Shown here: piece by piece, positions 10,059 to 18,950 of the stretch
Layout: every line of letters starts with the position of its first letter
How positions within the stretch are numbered: the stretch's first letter is position 1
Source of the DNA: Actinomyces naeslundii
Lineage (GTDB): Bacteria; Actinomycetota; Actinomycetes; Actinomycetales; Actinomycetaceae
Assembly (NCBI RefSeq): GCF_001956585.1
Contig: NZ_MSRR01000002.1
Location: 1-64,000, forward strand
DNA length: 64,000 nt
Reading direction: 5' to 3'
Notes under the pieces: model-generated
Told to the model about the DNA's origin: nothing
Database searches by the model: none
The model's input: only the letters and a program-made list of their open reading frames with translations
Program-made: the position numbers and the translations under genes

Positions 10059-12497
10059 ATGAAGCGTCGAATCGTCGCCCAGATGGCGATACTCGCTCTA
10101 TCGCTGTCGGCGCCTGTTCTGGCCGTCACGCACGCGCCAGAAGCCGCTGCTGCGGACGGCAGCACCATCCATGTCTCAGCCGAAGGAGGCTCGGACGCGG
10201 GAGACGGATCCGCTGCGAAGCCCTTCCAGACCATCAAGGCGGCCCTCAAGAAGGTCGGCAACGGTGACACCATCGAGCTGGCCAACGGCACCTACCGTGA
10301 GGGTGAGCTCGCCGTGGACAAGGGCGTGACCATCAAGGCGGCCGAGGGGGCCAAGCCGGTCCTCACCGGTGCCGAGGTTCCCACCAACTGGAGTGCGGGG
10401 GGTGACGGAAAGTGGTCCACGGGTAAGGACATGGTCCGTTTCTGCACGGTCTGCACCATCAACGCCGACCCCGCCAAGGAGGGCGTTGCCGCTCACCCCG
10501 AGCAGGTGTTCGTCGACGGCAAGCCCCTGACCCAGGTGCTCAGCCGTGATGAGGTCACCGCGTCCACCTTCTACGTTGACGATCCTGATCCGGTCACCCT
10601 GAAGAACCCGAACAACAACCAGGCCGGCTACAACGCCAAGCCCCACCGGGGCACCTCCTACGTCATCGGCGTCGACCCCAGCCAGCACCAGGTCGAGGTG
10701 GTTCAGCACTCTCGGGCCCTGTCCTTCAACACCGACAACATCACGCTGTCCGGGCTGACGGTGGAGAAGTACTCCGCAGTCCAGCGCTGGGACTACCCGG
10801 ACCCTGAGATCGGCACCATCTCCGGTGGTGGAATGATCGTGGCCGCTCACGGTGCTCCGCGCATTGAGAACTCCACCTTCCGCTACTCCTCGACCGCCGG
10901 TGCGCTGCAGGTCATCGACTCGACCAACGCCGTCGTGTCCAACAACCTGTTCGAGAGTAATGGCTCCAACGCCTTCGGTATCAACGACTCCAGCGGAGCC
11001 AAGGTCGAGAACAACCTGTGGAGGAACAACAACACCTCCGGTTTCATCACCAAGGACTGCGGTGCCTACTGCACCTTGGCGGACACCAAGATCACCCACT
11101 CCAAGAACATTCGCTTCGCCAACAACACCGTGGACTACTCGGCCACTGGCGTGGACATCTCAGATCCCAACGCCTATGACCAGAACCGCGGCGCGGGCAT
11201 CTGGTTCGACGAGGGCGTGATGGACTCCGAGATCGTTGGCAACTACTTCGTCAACGTCCCGGTGGCGATCTTCAACGAGGTCTCCGCCAACAACCTCATC
11301 GCCTCCAACATCGTGGCCGGGGCCGGTATTGGCATCCACGTCTCCGGCTCCAACGACACCCGGGTGTGGAACAACACCGTCTCCCACGCGCTCACCAGCC
11401 TGTGGATCCAGGAGGACACCCGGTCCGACGGCTGCAACGCCCGTAACGCCCAGGGTGCGTGCACCCAGGTGCAGAAGTGGAGCGCCGAGCACGGACTGAG
11501 CTGGGACACCACCAACACGACGGTGATGAACAACATCTTCTCCTCCGAGCAGACCACCCCCAAGCCCGGCGACGAGTGGCGCTACTCGGCCATGGTCCAG
11601 GTTCTCGGCGGGGCCAACGATGACGGCTCCGGTGCGGTCTACGCCAATGAGATGGTCTCCACCATCGACTACGACGTCTACTACCGCCACGAGAACCCCC
11701 AGACCCTGTCCACCACGGTCCTGTGGAACTACGGCGCCGACCGCAAGACTCAGTCGGTCAATGCCGAGAAGCTCTCTGACTTCACGGCCAACTCGAACGT
11801 GAAGGCCGCCGGTAAGGAGTCCAACGGCCTGGACCTGCACGGATCCCCAGAGAACAACCCGTTCTTCGTCAAGGAGTCCGCCAACCCGATGGATAAGACC
11901 TCTGACTTCCACCTCAAGGAGGGCAGCCCCGCCTCCGGCTCCGGCCACGCCCTGCCTGAGGATGTCGCCAAGTCTCTCGGTGTCAACGCCAACGTCGCCG
12001 TGGACCGCGGTGCGCTGGTCAATGTTGCCTGGGGTGGGGGAGCCGTCCCAGGAGCTGGTGACAACGCCGGTAACAACAACGCTGGTGGTGCCAACAACAA
12101 CGCTGGCAACAACAATGCTGGTGGTGCCAACAACAATGCCGGTAACAACAACGGCGGTGGTGCCAACAACAACGCCGGCAACCAGCCCTCCACCGCGGCT
12201 CCCCAGGACGGCAGCGGCTCCACCACTGGTGAGACCGCTAGCGGCACTGCCGGCCAGAGTGCCCAGAGCGCCAGCCCCTCAAACTCCAAGGCGGGTGCTG
12301 GACAGAAGAACTCCCACGTCGCCAAGCCCGGCGCCAACGCCGCGGCCGGACAAGGGCAGGACGCTGCTGCCGCAGCGGCTGCCGGTGGTGGCCGGCTGCC
12401 GCTGACCGGAGCCAGCATGGCCGCCATGGTGCTGGCGGTGGCCGCCATCGCCATGGGGGGCGGATTCATCCTGGTACGTCGTCGTATGTCCAGCTGA
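10059..12497 (+). CDS. Sortase-anchored surface protein with right-handed beta-helix
   Basis: Large cell-wall protein of 812 residues. A signal peptide (MKRR, hydrophobic core, cleavage near HAPEAAAA about residue 32) is followed by a DUF1565-like start (IHVSAEGGSDAGDGSAAKPFQTI) and about 500 residues of NN-rich beta-helix coils (repeated asparagine-ladder segments such as VVSNNLFESN and TVMNNIFSSE), typical of polysaccharide lyases, epimerases and adhesins. Next come an Asn/Gly/Ala-rich linker (about 669-708), a Ser/Ala-rich stretch, and the sorting signal LPLTG (12396-12410), a hydrophobic segment and RRRMSS. It is therefore exported and probably attached to peptidoglycan by sortase. No catalytic triad can be assigned, so enzyme versus adhesin is open. 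GGAGACGGAGA precedes the ATG, in an AT-rich promoter region. Confidence 0.88.
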   Translation: MKRRIVAQMAILALSLSAPVLAVTHAPEAAAADGSTIHVSAEGGSDAGDGSAAKPFQTIKAALKKVGNGDTIELANGTYREGELAVDKGVTIKAAEGAKPVLTGAEVPTNWSAGGDGKWSTGKDMVRFCTVCTINADPAKEGVAAHPEQVFVDGKPLTQVLSRDEVTASTFYVDDPDPVTLKNPNNNQAGYNAKPHRGTSYVIGVDPSQHQVEVVQHSRALSFNTDNITLSGLTVEKYSAVQRWDYPDPEIGTISGGGMIVAAHGAPRIENSTFRYSSTAGALQVIDSTNAVVSNNLFESNGSNAFGINDSSGAKVENNLWRNNNTSGFITKDCGAYCTLADTKITHSKNIRFANNTVDYSATGVDISDPNAYDQNRGAGIWFDEGVMDSEIVGNYFVNVPVAIFNEVSANNLIASNIVAGAGIGIHVSGSNDTRVWNNTVSHALTSLWIQEDTRSDGCNARNAQGACTQVQKWSAEHGLSWDTTNTTVMNNIFSSEQTTPKPGDEWRYSAMVQVLGGANDDGSGAVYANEMVSTIDYDVYYRHENPQTLSTTVLWNYGADRKTQSVNAEKLSDFTANSNVKAAGKESNGLDLHGSPENNPFFVKESANPMDKTSDFHLKEGSPASGSGHALPEDVAKSLGVNANVAVDRGALVNVAWGGGAVPGAGDNAGNNNAGGANNNAGNNNAGGANNNAGNNNGGGANNNAGNQPSTAAPQDGSGSTTGETASGTAGQSAQSASPSNSKAGAGQKNSHVAKPGANAAAGQGQDAAAAAAAGGGRLPLTGASMAAMVLAVAAIAMGGGFILVRRRMSS
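12063..12182 (+). repeat. In-frame 36-bp tandem repeat (Asn/Gly/Ala-rich linker)
   Basis: About 3.3 copies of a 12-codon unit reading NAGNNNAGGANN, with synonymous changes between copies and one A-to-G residue change in the third. It forms a flexible linker between the beta-helix and the wall-spanning region of the surface protein. Confidence 0.85.
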
Positions 12498-12506
12498 CCA
12501 GTGCCG

Positions 12507-12521
12507 GCCTCGGGGCGAGGC
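12507..12521 (+). terminator. Short hairpin after the surface protein gene
   Basis: GCCTCG, loop GGG, CGAGGC, 9 nt after the stop codon. The stem is only 6 bp and has no T-run, so it is a weak terminator candidate. Confidence 0.3.
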
Positions 12522-12568
12522 GTGGCGGGCTCTTGTGACGAGCACCGGATATCTCGGACTATTGCCTT

Positions 12569-12955
12569 GTGTCACAACCGCTTGCCATCACTGTCGGTGA
12601 CCGTTTCCCGGTAGGGGAGAGGCTCTACCGGCTCACCCCGAGGCTGGCTGAGTCCACCATCGCAGCACGCTCCGTCCTTCTCGATATCGCAGAGCACCGT
12701 GAGGTCATCACCTACGGCGAGCTGAGCGAGTCGATCGGGCGGAGCGTGCTGCCGCGTCATATGGGGCCGTTGCTCTCCATGATCGGCCATGACTGCGCTG
12801 CTCGAGGGGAGCCGAGTCTGGCCTCCCTGGTGGTGTCGGCCGCCACCGGTGAGGTCGGTACCCGGGACGAGAGCTGGGCCCCGCCTGAGCGTCTTGCCTG
12901 CTGGGCGAGGTGGGGCGGGGGAGTGCTGGAAGGATCGTGTCAGCAGGAGGTGTGA
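12569..12955 (+). CDS. Hypothetical protein with a YGEL winged-helix-like motif
   Basis: A 128-residue protein I do not recognise. The central segment HREVITYGELSESIGRSV, followed by MGPLLSMIGHDCAARGEP and LASLVVSAATGEVG, resembles a small winged-helix or MGMT-like DNA-binding module (pattern YGEL-x3-IG) that occurs as a stand-alone domain or attached to nucleases. No catalytic PCHR motif is present, so it is not an alkyltransferase. The start is GTG, with no clear Shine-Dalgarno sequence. Codon usage fits the neighbours. The function is unknown. Confidence 0.6.
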   Translation: MSQPLAITVGDRFPVGERLYRLTPRLAESTIAARSVLLDIAEHREVITYGELSESIGRSVLPRHMGPLLSMIGHDCAARGEPSLASLVVSAATGEVGTRDESWAPPERLACWARWGGGVLEGSCQQEV

Positions 12956-13155
12956 CTGTCCTGAGGCGGCGGCGCGATCCTGTTCGTGGTGGTTGCCCCT
13001 CGTACAACCCCGTTGTCCCGGCACCTTGTGACATGACCTCTCGGCCAGCGTCCTGCCCGGGACAGGCCGCCAGAAAACTTGCTGGATGGAAGTTAGGTTC
13101 TCACTATCTGGGATGTTGGCAGAAGTGGGGATCGGGCATGGTTTGATACGCTCGA

Positions 13156-13236
13156 CCATCCAGAGCGGCCGAGAGACCTGGTTCGATGACGCCGCAGCAA
13201 CCCGGTGCGCGGGTGCTTCAGCCAGGATCGATGGAG
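13156..13236 (+). ncRNA. SAM-I-like (S-box) riboswitch controlling metF-metE
   Basis: The sequence follows the SAM-I consensus in order. P1 5' strand is CCATC (13156-13160), then CAGAG. The P2 kink-turn region has GAGAGACCTGG, then TTCGATGACGCCGC. GCAACC leads into P3 (CCC...GGG), then GTGCTTCAGCCAG for P4, and P1 closes with GATGG (13230-13234). The 3' P1 strand overlaps GGAG (13233-13236), the apparent Shine-Dalgarno of metF, 5 nt before the GTG at 13242. SAM binding should stabilise P1 and hide the ribosome-binding site, repressing methionine synthesis at translation. SAM-IV shares this core and cannot be excluded by eye. Confidence 0.82.
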
Positions 13237-13241
13237 ACGAC

Positions 13242-14426
13242 GTGCTAGACAACGAGCCCACTGAGTCCGCCTCCGTGCCCGGGAGCAGCGGCGATGACGC
13301 GGGTAGTGCCAGGCGCGAAGCAGGACGGTCACTGCCCACTGTCAGTCTGGAGCTCTTCCCCCCTCGGCCCGGTAAGGCCGCCTCAGCGACCTGGGGGCGA
13401 ATCGACAGGCTCCTGGCCACCGGCCCCGACTTCGTCTCGGTGACCTACCGCCCCACCTTCGTCACCGAGCCTGTCCCTGGAACCGGCAGAAGGAGCGGGG
13501 CGGATCAGGAGTGCCTTCCTCGCGTGCGCGTGGTCCAGGAGGAGACCAACCCCTCCGAGGGTGTGCTCGCCCACGTGCTGGAGTCCAGCACCATCCCGCT
13601 GATGGCTCACCTGACCTGTATCGGTTACTGCAAGCAGGAGGCCGTCGACATCGTCACACGTTTTCTGCGCATGGGCGTGCGGCGCTTCCTGGCGCTGCGC
13701 GGCGACCCCCCTGCCGGTGCCCGGGCCGACGAGGTCGCCGGGGAGCTGCGCCACGCTGACGACCTCGTTCGGGTCATCCGGGAGGTCGAGGCCGACTTCT
13801 TCGGTGACGGCAAGCGCCATGTCACGATCGCCGTGGCCGCCTACCCGGCCACGAACGATCACATCGAGGCCATCGAGGTCCTGGCCGCCAAGCAGGCCGC
13901 CGGTGCGGACCTGGCCATCACCCAGGTCTTCTACGACCCGGCCGACTACGTGGCGCTGACCAACGCGGCCTCCTACGCCGGCGTGAGCATCCCGATCCTT
14001 CCCGGGGTCATTCCGCTGACCGACCTGCGCCGGCTCGCCCGGCTCGAGGCACTCACCGGTGTCAGGGTGCCTGACGCCCTGCGATCCTCGCTGGGATCCG
14101 CCAGCGGTGCCACGCTCGTGGAGCGCGGCATCGGTGCGACACTCGACCTGGCCACGGCGCTGTTGCGCGCCGGGGCGCCCGGACTGCACCTGTACACCTT
14201 CAATCGGACCCGGCCCGCCCTCGACGTCATCAGTCATCTTCGTCTGGGCGGCATCCTGGCTGGGGCCGCCCCTGACCGGGAGGTGCGTGACGCCGTCGAT
14301 CGCGGCTACCTTCAGGCCACCCCTGGGCGTGGCCCCTCCTTCCTGCGCAGCGGCTCCCCGGGCGCAGCAGCCTCCCCCCGCCACCCCGTCCAGCCCCACA
14401 ACACCATCACCAAGGAGAACGCATGA
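13242..14426 (+). CDS. metF: 5,10-methylenetetrahydrofolate reductase
   Basis: FAD enzyme reducing methylene-THF to methyl-THF, the methyl donor used by the adjacent metE product. The frame is open from 13086, but that part lies inside the SAM riboswitch. GTG 13242 is chosen because GGAG ends 5 nt before it, giving 394 residues. The TIM-barrel motifs are VSLELFPPRPGKA near the N-terminus (the conserved Glu of the active site), DFVSVTYRP, PLMAHLTCIGY, FLALRGDPPAG, ADLAITQVFYD, and GLHLYTFNR near the C-terminus. A Ser/Gly-rich leader of about 30 residues precedes the barrel. It overlaps metE by 4 nt (ATGA), giving translational coupling. Confidence 0.93.
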   Translation: MLDNEPTESASVPGSSGDDAGSARREAGRSLPTVSLELFPPRPGKAASATWGRIDRLLATGPDFVSVTYRPTFVTEPVPGTGRRSGADQECLPRVRVVQEETNPSEGVLAHVLESSTIPLMAHLTCIGYCKQEAVDIVTRFLRMGVRRFLALRGDPPAGARADEVAGELRHADDLVRVIREVEADFFGDGKRHVTIAVAAYPATNDHIEAIEVLAAKQAAGADLAITQVFYDPADYVALTNAASYAGVSIPILPGVIPLTDLRRLARLEALTGVRVPDALRSSLGSASGATLVERGIGATLDLATALLRAGAPGLHLYTFNRTRPALDVISHLRLGGILAGAAPDREVRDAVDRGYLQATPGRGPSFLRSGSPGAAASPRHPVQPHNTITKENA

Positions 14427-16813
14427 GCGCCACCCCCGAGTCGGCCCCCATCGCCTCACCGGCGGAGATCGCCGTGACCGAGTCGCAGGTCCCCTCGACC
14501 CCTCTGCCGGGGGCCACCATCCTGGGCTACCCCCGCATCGGCAGGGACCGCGAGCTCAAACGCGCTGTCGAGTCCTTCTGGAAGGGAAACCTGAACGCCG
14601 ACGAGCTGCGCCACGCAGCTTCCGAGCTGCGCGGGGCGACGCGCTCGCGCCTGGCGGACCTGGGGCTGACTCAGCCCGCCTCGGTGCCCGCCGACTTCAC
14701 CCTCTACGACCAGGTCCTCCAGGTGACCGCCACCCTGGGGGCGGCCCCCGCCCGTTTCCGTGACCTGCTGGACGCCGACGGCGCCCTGGACATCGAGGGC
14801 TACTTCACGCTGGCCCGTGGAGAGGGCGCCCGTCCGGCCCTGGAGATGACCAAGTGGCTCGACTCCAACTACCACTACCTGGTTCCTGAGATCGACGCCT
14901 CGACGCCCATCGACTACGTCGACACCGCCATCGCCGACCAGGTCCGCGAGGCCAGGGCCGCCGGGGTGGAGGTGCGTCCCGTCGTCGTGGGACCGGTCAG
15001 CTACCTGCTGATGGCCAAGCCCTCTGACGAGGCACCCGAGGGCTTCCACCCCCTGGACCGGCTCAGCGACGTCCTGCACGCCTACGGCCACCTGCTCATG
15101 GACCTGCAGAAGGCCGGTGCCACCTGGGTCCAGCTCGACGAGCCCGCCCTGGTCTCCGACTCCTGGAACGTCGATCGCGGGCGCATCCTCGATGCGGTGC
15201 GCGACGCCTACACCTGGCTGGGAGCGATCGTGGAGCGGCCCCAGATCCTCGTGGCCGGAACCTACGGCTCACTGGGCGACGCCCTTCCGGTCCTCGGGCA
15301 GGCCCCGATCGAGGCCGTCGGCCTCGACCTCGTCGCGGGCTGCCTTCCCGAGACCGGTGACCTGGCCGCCCTGGCGGGCAAGGCCGTCGTCGCCGGCGTC
15401 GTCTCAGGACGTAACATCTGGCGCACTGACCTGGATGCGGCGCTGACGACGCTTGAGCAGCTGCGCGAGCGCCTGACCGAGGGCACTCCCATCACCGTGG
15501 CCACGTCCACCTCCCTGCAGCACGTCCCGCACGACGTCGAGCGGGAGACCGCCATCGACCCGCAGATCCGCTCCTGGCTCGCCTTCGCGGACCAGAAGGT
15601 CGGCGAGGTCATCACCCTGGCCAAGGGGCTGGCTGAGGGGCGCGAGGCCATCGCCGCCGAGCTCGCTCAGGACACCGACCTGCGCAACCAGCGCGCCGCC
15701 CACCCGGGCGTGCACCGCGATGAGGTGCGCACCGCCGTCGCCGCCGTCACCGAGGGCGACCGCACTCGCGCTCCCTATGCCGAGCGCAAGGCCGCTCAGG
15801 AGGCGCGTCTGGGCCTGCCGGAGCTGCCCACCACCACCATCGGGTCCTTCCCTCAGACCGCTGAGATCCGCAAGGCCCGGGCCGCCTGGCGCAAGGGCGA
15901 GATCGACGACGCCGCCTACGACGCCGCCATGCGCGCCGAGATCGCCAGCGTCGTCGCCCTCCAGGAGCGTCTCGGCCTGGATGTACTGGTGCACGGCGAG
16001 GCCGAGCGCAACGACATGGTCCAGTACTTCGCCGAGCTGCTCGACGGCTTCGTGACCACCGAGCACGGATGGGTCCAGTCCTACGGGTCGCGCTGCACCC
16101 GCCCCTCCATCCTGTGGGGGGACGTCGTCCGCCCCGAGCCGATGACGGTGACCTGGTCGGCATACGCCCAGTCACTGACCGACAAGCCCCTCAAGGGCAT
16201 GCTCACCGGCCCGGTGACGATCATGGCATGGTCCTTCGTGCGTGATGACGTCCCGCGCGCCCAGGTCGCCGACCAGCTGGGCCTGGCCCTGCGTGAGGAG
16301 GTGGCGGACCTCGAGGCCGCCGGTATCGGCGTCATCCAGGTCGACGAGCCCGCCATCCGCGAGACCCTTCCACTGCGTCGCGCCGACCGCCCCGCCTACC
16401 TGGAGTGGTCCGTCGGCTCCTTCCGCCTGGCCACCGGGGGTGCCGCGCCGGCGACCCAGGTCCACACCCACCTGTGCTACTCGGAGTTCGACGTCGTCAT
16501 CGACGCGGTCGACCACCTCGACGCTGACGTGACCTCCATCGAGGCATCCCGCTCGCGCATGGACATTCTTCCCGCCGTGGCTGAGCACGGCTTCGAGCGT
16601 CAGCTCGGCCCGGGTGTGTGGGACATCCACTCCCCGCGCGTTCCCAGCCAGGCCGAGTGCACCGAGCTGCTCCAGCGGGCCGTCGGTGCCCTGGGGGCGG
16701 AGAAGGTCTGGGTCAATCCCGACTGTGGCCTCAAGACCCGCGCCTACGCCGAGACCGAGGCGAGCCTGACCAGTCTCGTGGGCGCCGCCCGCGCCGTGCG
16801 TGAGTCCCTGTAG
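14423..16813 (+). CDS. metE: Cobalamin-independent methionine synthase
   Basis: Transfers the methyl group of 5-methyl-tetrahydropteroyl-glutamate to homocysteine to make methionine, without B12. The 796-residue length and two-barrel architecture are normal. The N-terminal barrel contains GYPRIGRDRELKRAVESFW; the C-terminal barrel contains LPTTTIGSFPQT, VHGEAERNDMVQYF and the zinc ligands His683 and Cys685 (THLCYSEF) and Cys768 (NPDCGLKTR). It is translationally coupled to metF, so both are under the upstream SAM riboswitch, and a strong hairpin follows the gene. Confidence 0.96.
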   Translation: MSATPESAPIASPAEIAVTESQVPSTPLPGATILGYPRIGRDRELKRAVESFWKGNLNADELRHAASELRGATRSRLADLGLTQPASVPADFTLYDQVLQVTATLGAAPARFRDLLDADGALDIEGYFTLARGEGARPALEMTKWLDSNYHYLVPEIDASTPIDYVDTAIADQVREARAAGVEVRPVVVGPVSYLLMAKPSDEAPEGFHPLDRLSDVLHAYGHLLMDLQKAGATWVQLDEPALVSDSWNVDRGRILDAVRDAYTWLGAIVERPQILVAGTYGSLGDALPVLGQAPIEAVGLDLVAGCLPETGDLAALAGKAVVAGVVSGRNIWRTDLDAALTTLEQLRERLTEGTPITVATSTSLQHVPHDVERETAIDPQIRSWLAFADQKVGEVITLAKGLAEGREAIAAELAQDTDLRNQRAAHPGVHRDEVRTAVAAVTEGDRTRAPYAERKAAQEARLGLPELPTTTIGSFPQTAEIRKARAAWRKGEIDDAAYDAAMRAEIASVVALQERLGLDVLVHGEAERNDMVQYFAELLDGFVTTEHGWVQSYGSRCTRPSILWGDVVRPEPMTVTWSAYAQSLTDKPLKGMLTGPVTIMAWSFVRDDVPRAQVADQLGLALREEVADLEAAGIGVIQVDEPAIRETLPLRRADRPAYLEWSVGSFRLATGGAAPATQVHTHLCYSEFDVVIDAVDHLDADVTSIEASRSRMDILPAVAEHGFERQLGPGVWDIHSPRVPSQAECTELLQRAVGALGAEKVWVNPDCGLKTRAYAETEASLTSLVGAARAVRESL

Positions 16814-16838
16814 GCGCTGACAAGGATCAAGACGTCTC

Positions 16839-16875
16839 AGGCGGCCTGGGAGAGGACGTTCCTCCCAGGCCGCCT
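16839..16875 (+). terminator. Strong hairpin after metE
   Basis: 14-bp perfect stem AGGCGGCCTGGGAG (16839-16852) with CTCCCAGGCCGCCT (16862-16875) and a 9-nt loop. It ends the metF-metE unit before the hisD promoter. T-tract is weak, as is usual in high-GC actinobacteria. Confidence 0.7.
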
Positions 16876-16949
16876 CGTACGTGGTCGGCGGAGGCCGCAT
16901 TCAAGCGCGCCATCACATAGGCGGCCCGGGCGGCTGCGTGTGCGGCCGG

Positions 16950-16955
16950 TAGGCT
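16950..16955 (+). promoter_or_regulatory. -10 element TAGGCT, leaderless start of hisD
   Basis: TAGGCT, 7 nt (TGCACGC), then the hisD ATG at 16963, without a Shine-Dalgarno sequence in the gap. Confidence 0.55.
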
Positions 16956-16962
16956 TGCACGC

Positions 16963-18303
16963 ATGCTCACCCGTACTGATCTGCGCAGCTCCCGACTCGG
17001 CCCCCGCGAGCTGGCACAGGCTCTTCCCCGGGCCACCCTCGATGTGACCACCGCTCAGGCCGCTGTGGCTCCGTTGATTGAGGACGTCCGCTCCCGGGGC
17101 GCGGCCGCCCTGCGCGACGCTGCCGAGCGCTTCGACGGCGTACGCCCCGTTCACCTCCGCGTGCCCGCCCAGGCCATCGACCAGGCACTCGGCGACCTGG
17201 ACCCTGCGGTGCGCGAGGCCCTGGAGATGTCCATCGCCCACAACCGTGCCGGGCACGCCGCTCAGGTGCCCACCGAGCGCGCGACCCAGATCGTTCCCGG
17301 CGGCACCGTCGCCCAGCGCTGGGTGCCGGTCAGGCGCGTCGGGCTCTATGTCCCCGGAGGACTGGCCGTCTACCCCTCCAGCGTGGTCATGAACGCCGTG
17401 GCCGCCCAGGTCGCCGGTGTCGAGCAGATCGCCCTGGCCAGCCCGCCCCAGGCCGAGTTCGGCGGACTGCCCCACCCCACGATCCTGGCGGCCTGCGCCC
17501 TGCTGGGCCTGACCGAGGTCTACGCCGTCGGAGGCGCCCAGGCCATCGCGATGCTCGCGTACGGGGCTCATGCCCAGGACGACACCGACCGTGCTGACGT
17601 CGGGGGAGAGGTCCTGTGCCAGCAGGTTGATGTCATCACCGGCCCTGGCAACGTCTACGTGGCCGCCGCCAAGCGCGCCGTCATGGGGGTGGTGGGTATC
17701 GACGCCGAGGCCGGCCCCACCGAGATCGCCGTCCTGGCCGACGCGGGCGCCAACCCCGAGTACGTGGCTGCCGACCTGCTCTCCCAGGCCGAGCACGATC
17801 CCAACGCGGGCAGTGTCCTCATCACCGACTCCCCGGAGCTGGCCGACGCCGTCGACGCCGCGCTCGAGCGCAGGCTCAGTGCGACCCGTCACCGGGCTCG
17901 GGCGGCGGCCGCCCTGACCGGTCCGCAGTCAGGGACCGTGCTGGTGCGCGACCTCGATCAGGCCATTGAGGTCGCCGACGCCTACGCCGCTGAGCACCTG
18001 GAGATCCACACCGCCGATGCTCCCGCGGTCGCCCGTCGCATCCGCAATGCCGGTGCCGTCTTCATCGGCCCCTACAGCCCGGTTCCCCTGGGGGACTACC
18101 TGGCCGGTTCCAACCATGTGCTGCCCACCGGCGGCACCGCCCGTTTCGCCGCCGGGCTGAGTGTGATGGCCTTCCTCAAACCAGTCCAGCTCATCGAGTA
18201 CAACGCGAGCGCACTGGAGGCGATGACGCCTGCACTGGAGGTCCTGGCGAGGTGCGAGGACCTGCCCGCCCACGGTGAGGCGGCCCGGGCCCGCCAGGAG
18301 TGA
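16963..18303 (+). CDS. hisD: Histidinol dehydrogenase
   Basis: Catalyses the last two steps of histidine synthesis, oxidising L-histidinol to L-histidine with two NAD molecules. The 446-residue protein has the family signature DVITGPGNVYVAAAKRAVMG, GPTEIAVLADAGANP, the LSQAEHDPNAGSVLIT segment with the zinc/catalytic His, and AEHLEIHTADA near the C-terminus. Length is normal. In many actinobacteria hisD is followed directly by hisC and hisB. Here hisC-hisB lie 12 kb downstream, separated by the polysaccharide locus, recQ and an antiporter. Confidence 0.95.
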   Translation: MLTRTDLRSSRLGPRELAQALPRATLDVTTAQAAVAPLIEDVRSRGAAALRDAAERFDGVRPVHLRVPAQAIDQALGDLDPAVREALEMSIAHNRAGHAAQVPTERATQIVPGGTVAQRWVPVRRVGLYVPGGLAVYPSSVVMNAVAAQVAGVEQIALASPPQAEFGGLPHPTILAACALLGLTEVYAVGGAQAIAMLAYGAHAQDDTDRADVGGEVLCQQVDVITGPGNVYVAAAKRAVMGVVGIDAEAGPTEIAVLADAGANPEYVAADLLSQAEHDPNAGSVLITDSPELADAVDAALERRLSATRHRARAAAALTGPQSGTVLVRDLDQAIEVADAYAAEHLEIHTADAPAVARRIRNAGAVFIGPYSPVPLGDYLAGSNHVLPTGGTARFAAGLSVMAFLKPVQLIEYNASALEAMTPALEVLARCEDLPAHGEAARARQE

Positions 18304-18370
18304 AAAAGTTGGCTGAGCAGGTCATCTGAGATCATTCTGTTATCTCTTGTGACCATCTCTCCGGTCCGTC

Positions 18371-18406
18371 AAGGAGGGGGTGCCGATCGCGGGGCACCCC
18401 CTCCTT
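18371..18406 (+). terminator. Strong hairpin after hisD
   Basis: Perfect 14-bp stem AAGGAGGGGGTGCC (18371-18384) and GGCACCCCCTCCTT (18393-18406) with an 8-nt loop, 67 nt after the hisD stop. Confidence 0.75.
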
Positions 18407-18495
18407 GATGTTTCAAGCGTTGAAATGGCGGGGATTGAGGAGGCTCTGAGTCTTCCTCTAAGATCTTGCCGATCGGGTAGGTGATTGACACAGTG

Positions 18496-18689
18496 TTGCG
18501 AGACGTTATTCGTTTGTTATATTTGGTTTCGACGCACGGTGTGCCGTGCCCGACGGGCTGAGTTCCCACATCCCGTCACCCCCGGGCACGCCGCACCGAG
18601 GCGTTGGTGCCGGCTGGCTCTGCTTGCTGTCCCCGGTTTGCTGCAGCCGGTGATGCCGGTCGGTACCGGCCCCTACCCCTTGGATCCAG
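18496..18689 (+). promoter_or_regulatory. Promoter and long leader of the polysaccharide locus
   Basis: TTGCGA (18496-18501), 16 nt, TATATT (18518-18523) forms a plausible sigma-70-type promoter in a locally AT-rich patch. About 165 nt of leader follows, containing the palindrome GCACGGTGTGCCGTGC and several GC-rich stems. I tried to match a cyclic dinucleotide riboswitch and could not. The frame is open through this leader, but its composition does not look coding. Confidence 0.4.
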
Positions 18690-18950
18690 ATGGATGGCCT
18701 TATGCACTACTCCCCATTCGCTGCCGGAACCGGATTGTTCGTCGTGTGGTACGTCGCCCCGGCAGGCTCCCCTCCCGCCCTCGTTGCCCGTTTCCTCATC
18801 GACCTGGCCGGACTGTTCTTCGTCGCTATTCTGGTCTTCTTCCTGCTGACCAATCTCTACGGCGCGGCAAGCGGCCTCATCCCGCGCTCACGGCGCAGCG
18901 GCGGACGCCATGCCCAACGGCGCAGCGGCATGATGAGTCTGCGGGCGTGA
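18690..18950 (+). CDS. Small membrane protein of the polysaccharide locus
   Basis: An 86-residue protein I do not recognise by family. It has two hydrophobic segments (about 10-25 and 34-55, with LIDLAGLFFVAILVFFLLTNLYG) and a basic Arg-rich C-terminus, so it should sit in the membrane with the tail in the cytosol. The stop TGA (18948-18950) overlaps the ATG of the glycosyltransferase (18950), so translation is coupled. Position and topology recall the small partner subunits of processive synthases (for example PgaD beside PgaC), but no sequence similarity is claimed. Confidence 0.65.
   Translation: MDGLMHYSPFAAGTGLFVVWYVAPAGSPPALVARFLIDLAGLFFVAILVFFLLTNLYGAASGLIPRSRRSGGRHAQRRSGMMSLRA

Noticed and set aside
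12063-12182. Possible CRISPR-like array because of regular repeats
   Set aside because: Repeats are in frame, have no unique spacers and encode a low-complexity linker.
13086-13241. Upstream extension of metF
   Set aside because: This stretch is the SAM riboswitch, with the Shine-Dalgarno immediately before GTG 13242.
18524-18689. Cyclic-di-GMP or cyclic-di-AMP riboswitch before the polysaccharide locus
   Set aside because: Several stems are present but I could not match the conserved core bases of either class.
18485-18949. N-terminal extension of the GT2 glycosyltransferase
   Set aside because: It is Arg/Pro-rich, overlaps the small membrane protein in another frame and covers the promoter region. 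The coupled ATG at 18950 is preferred.
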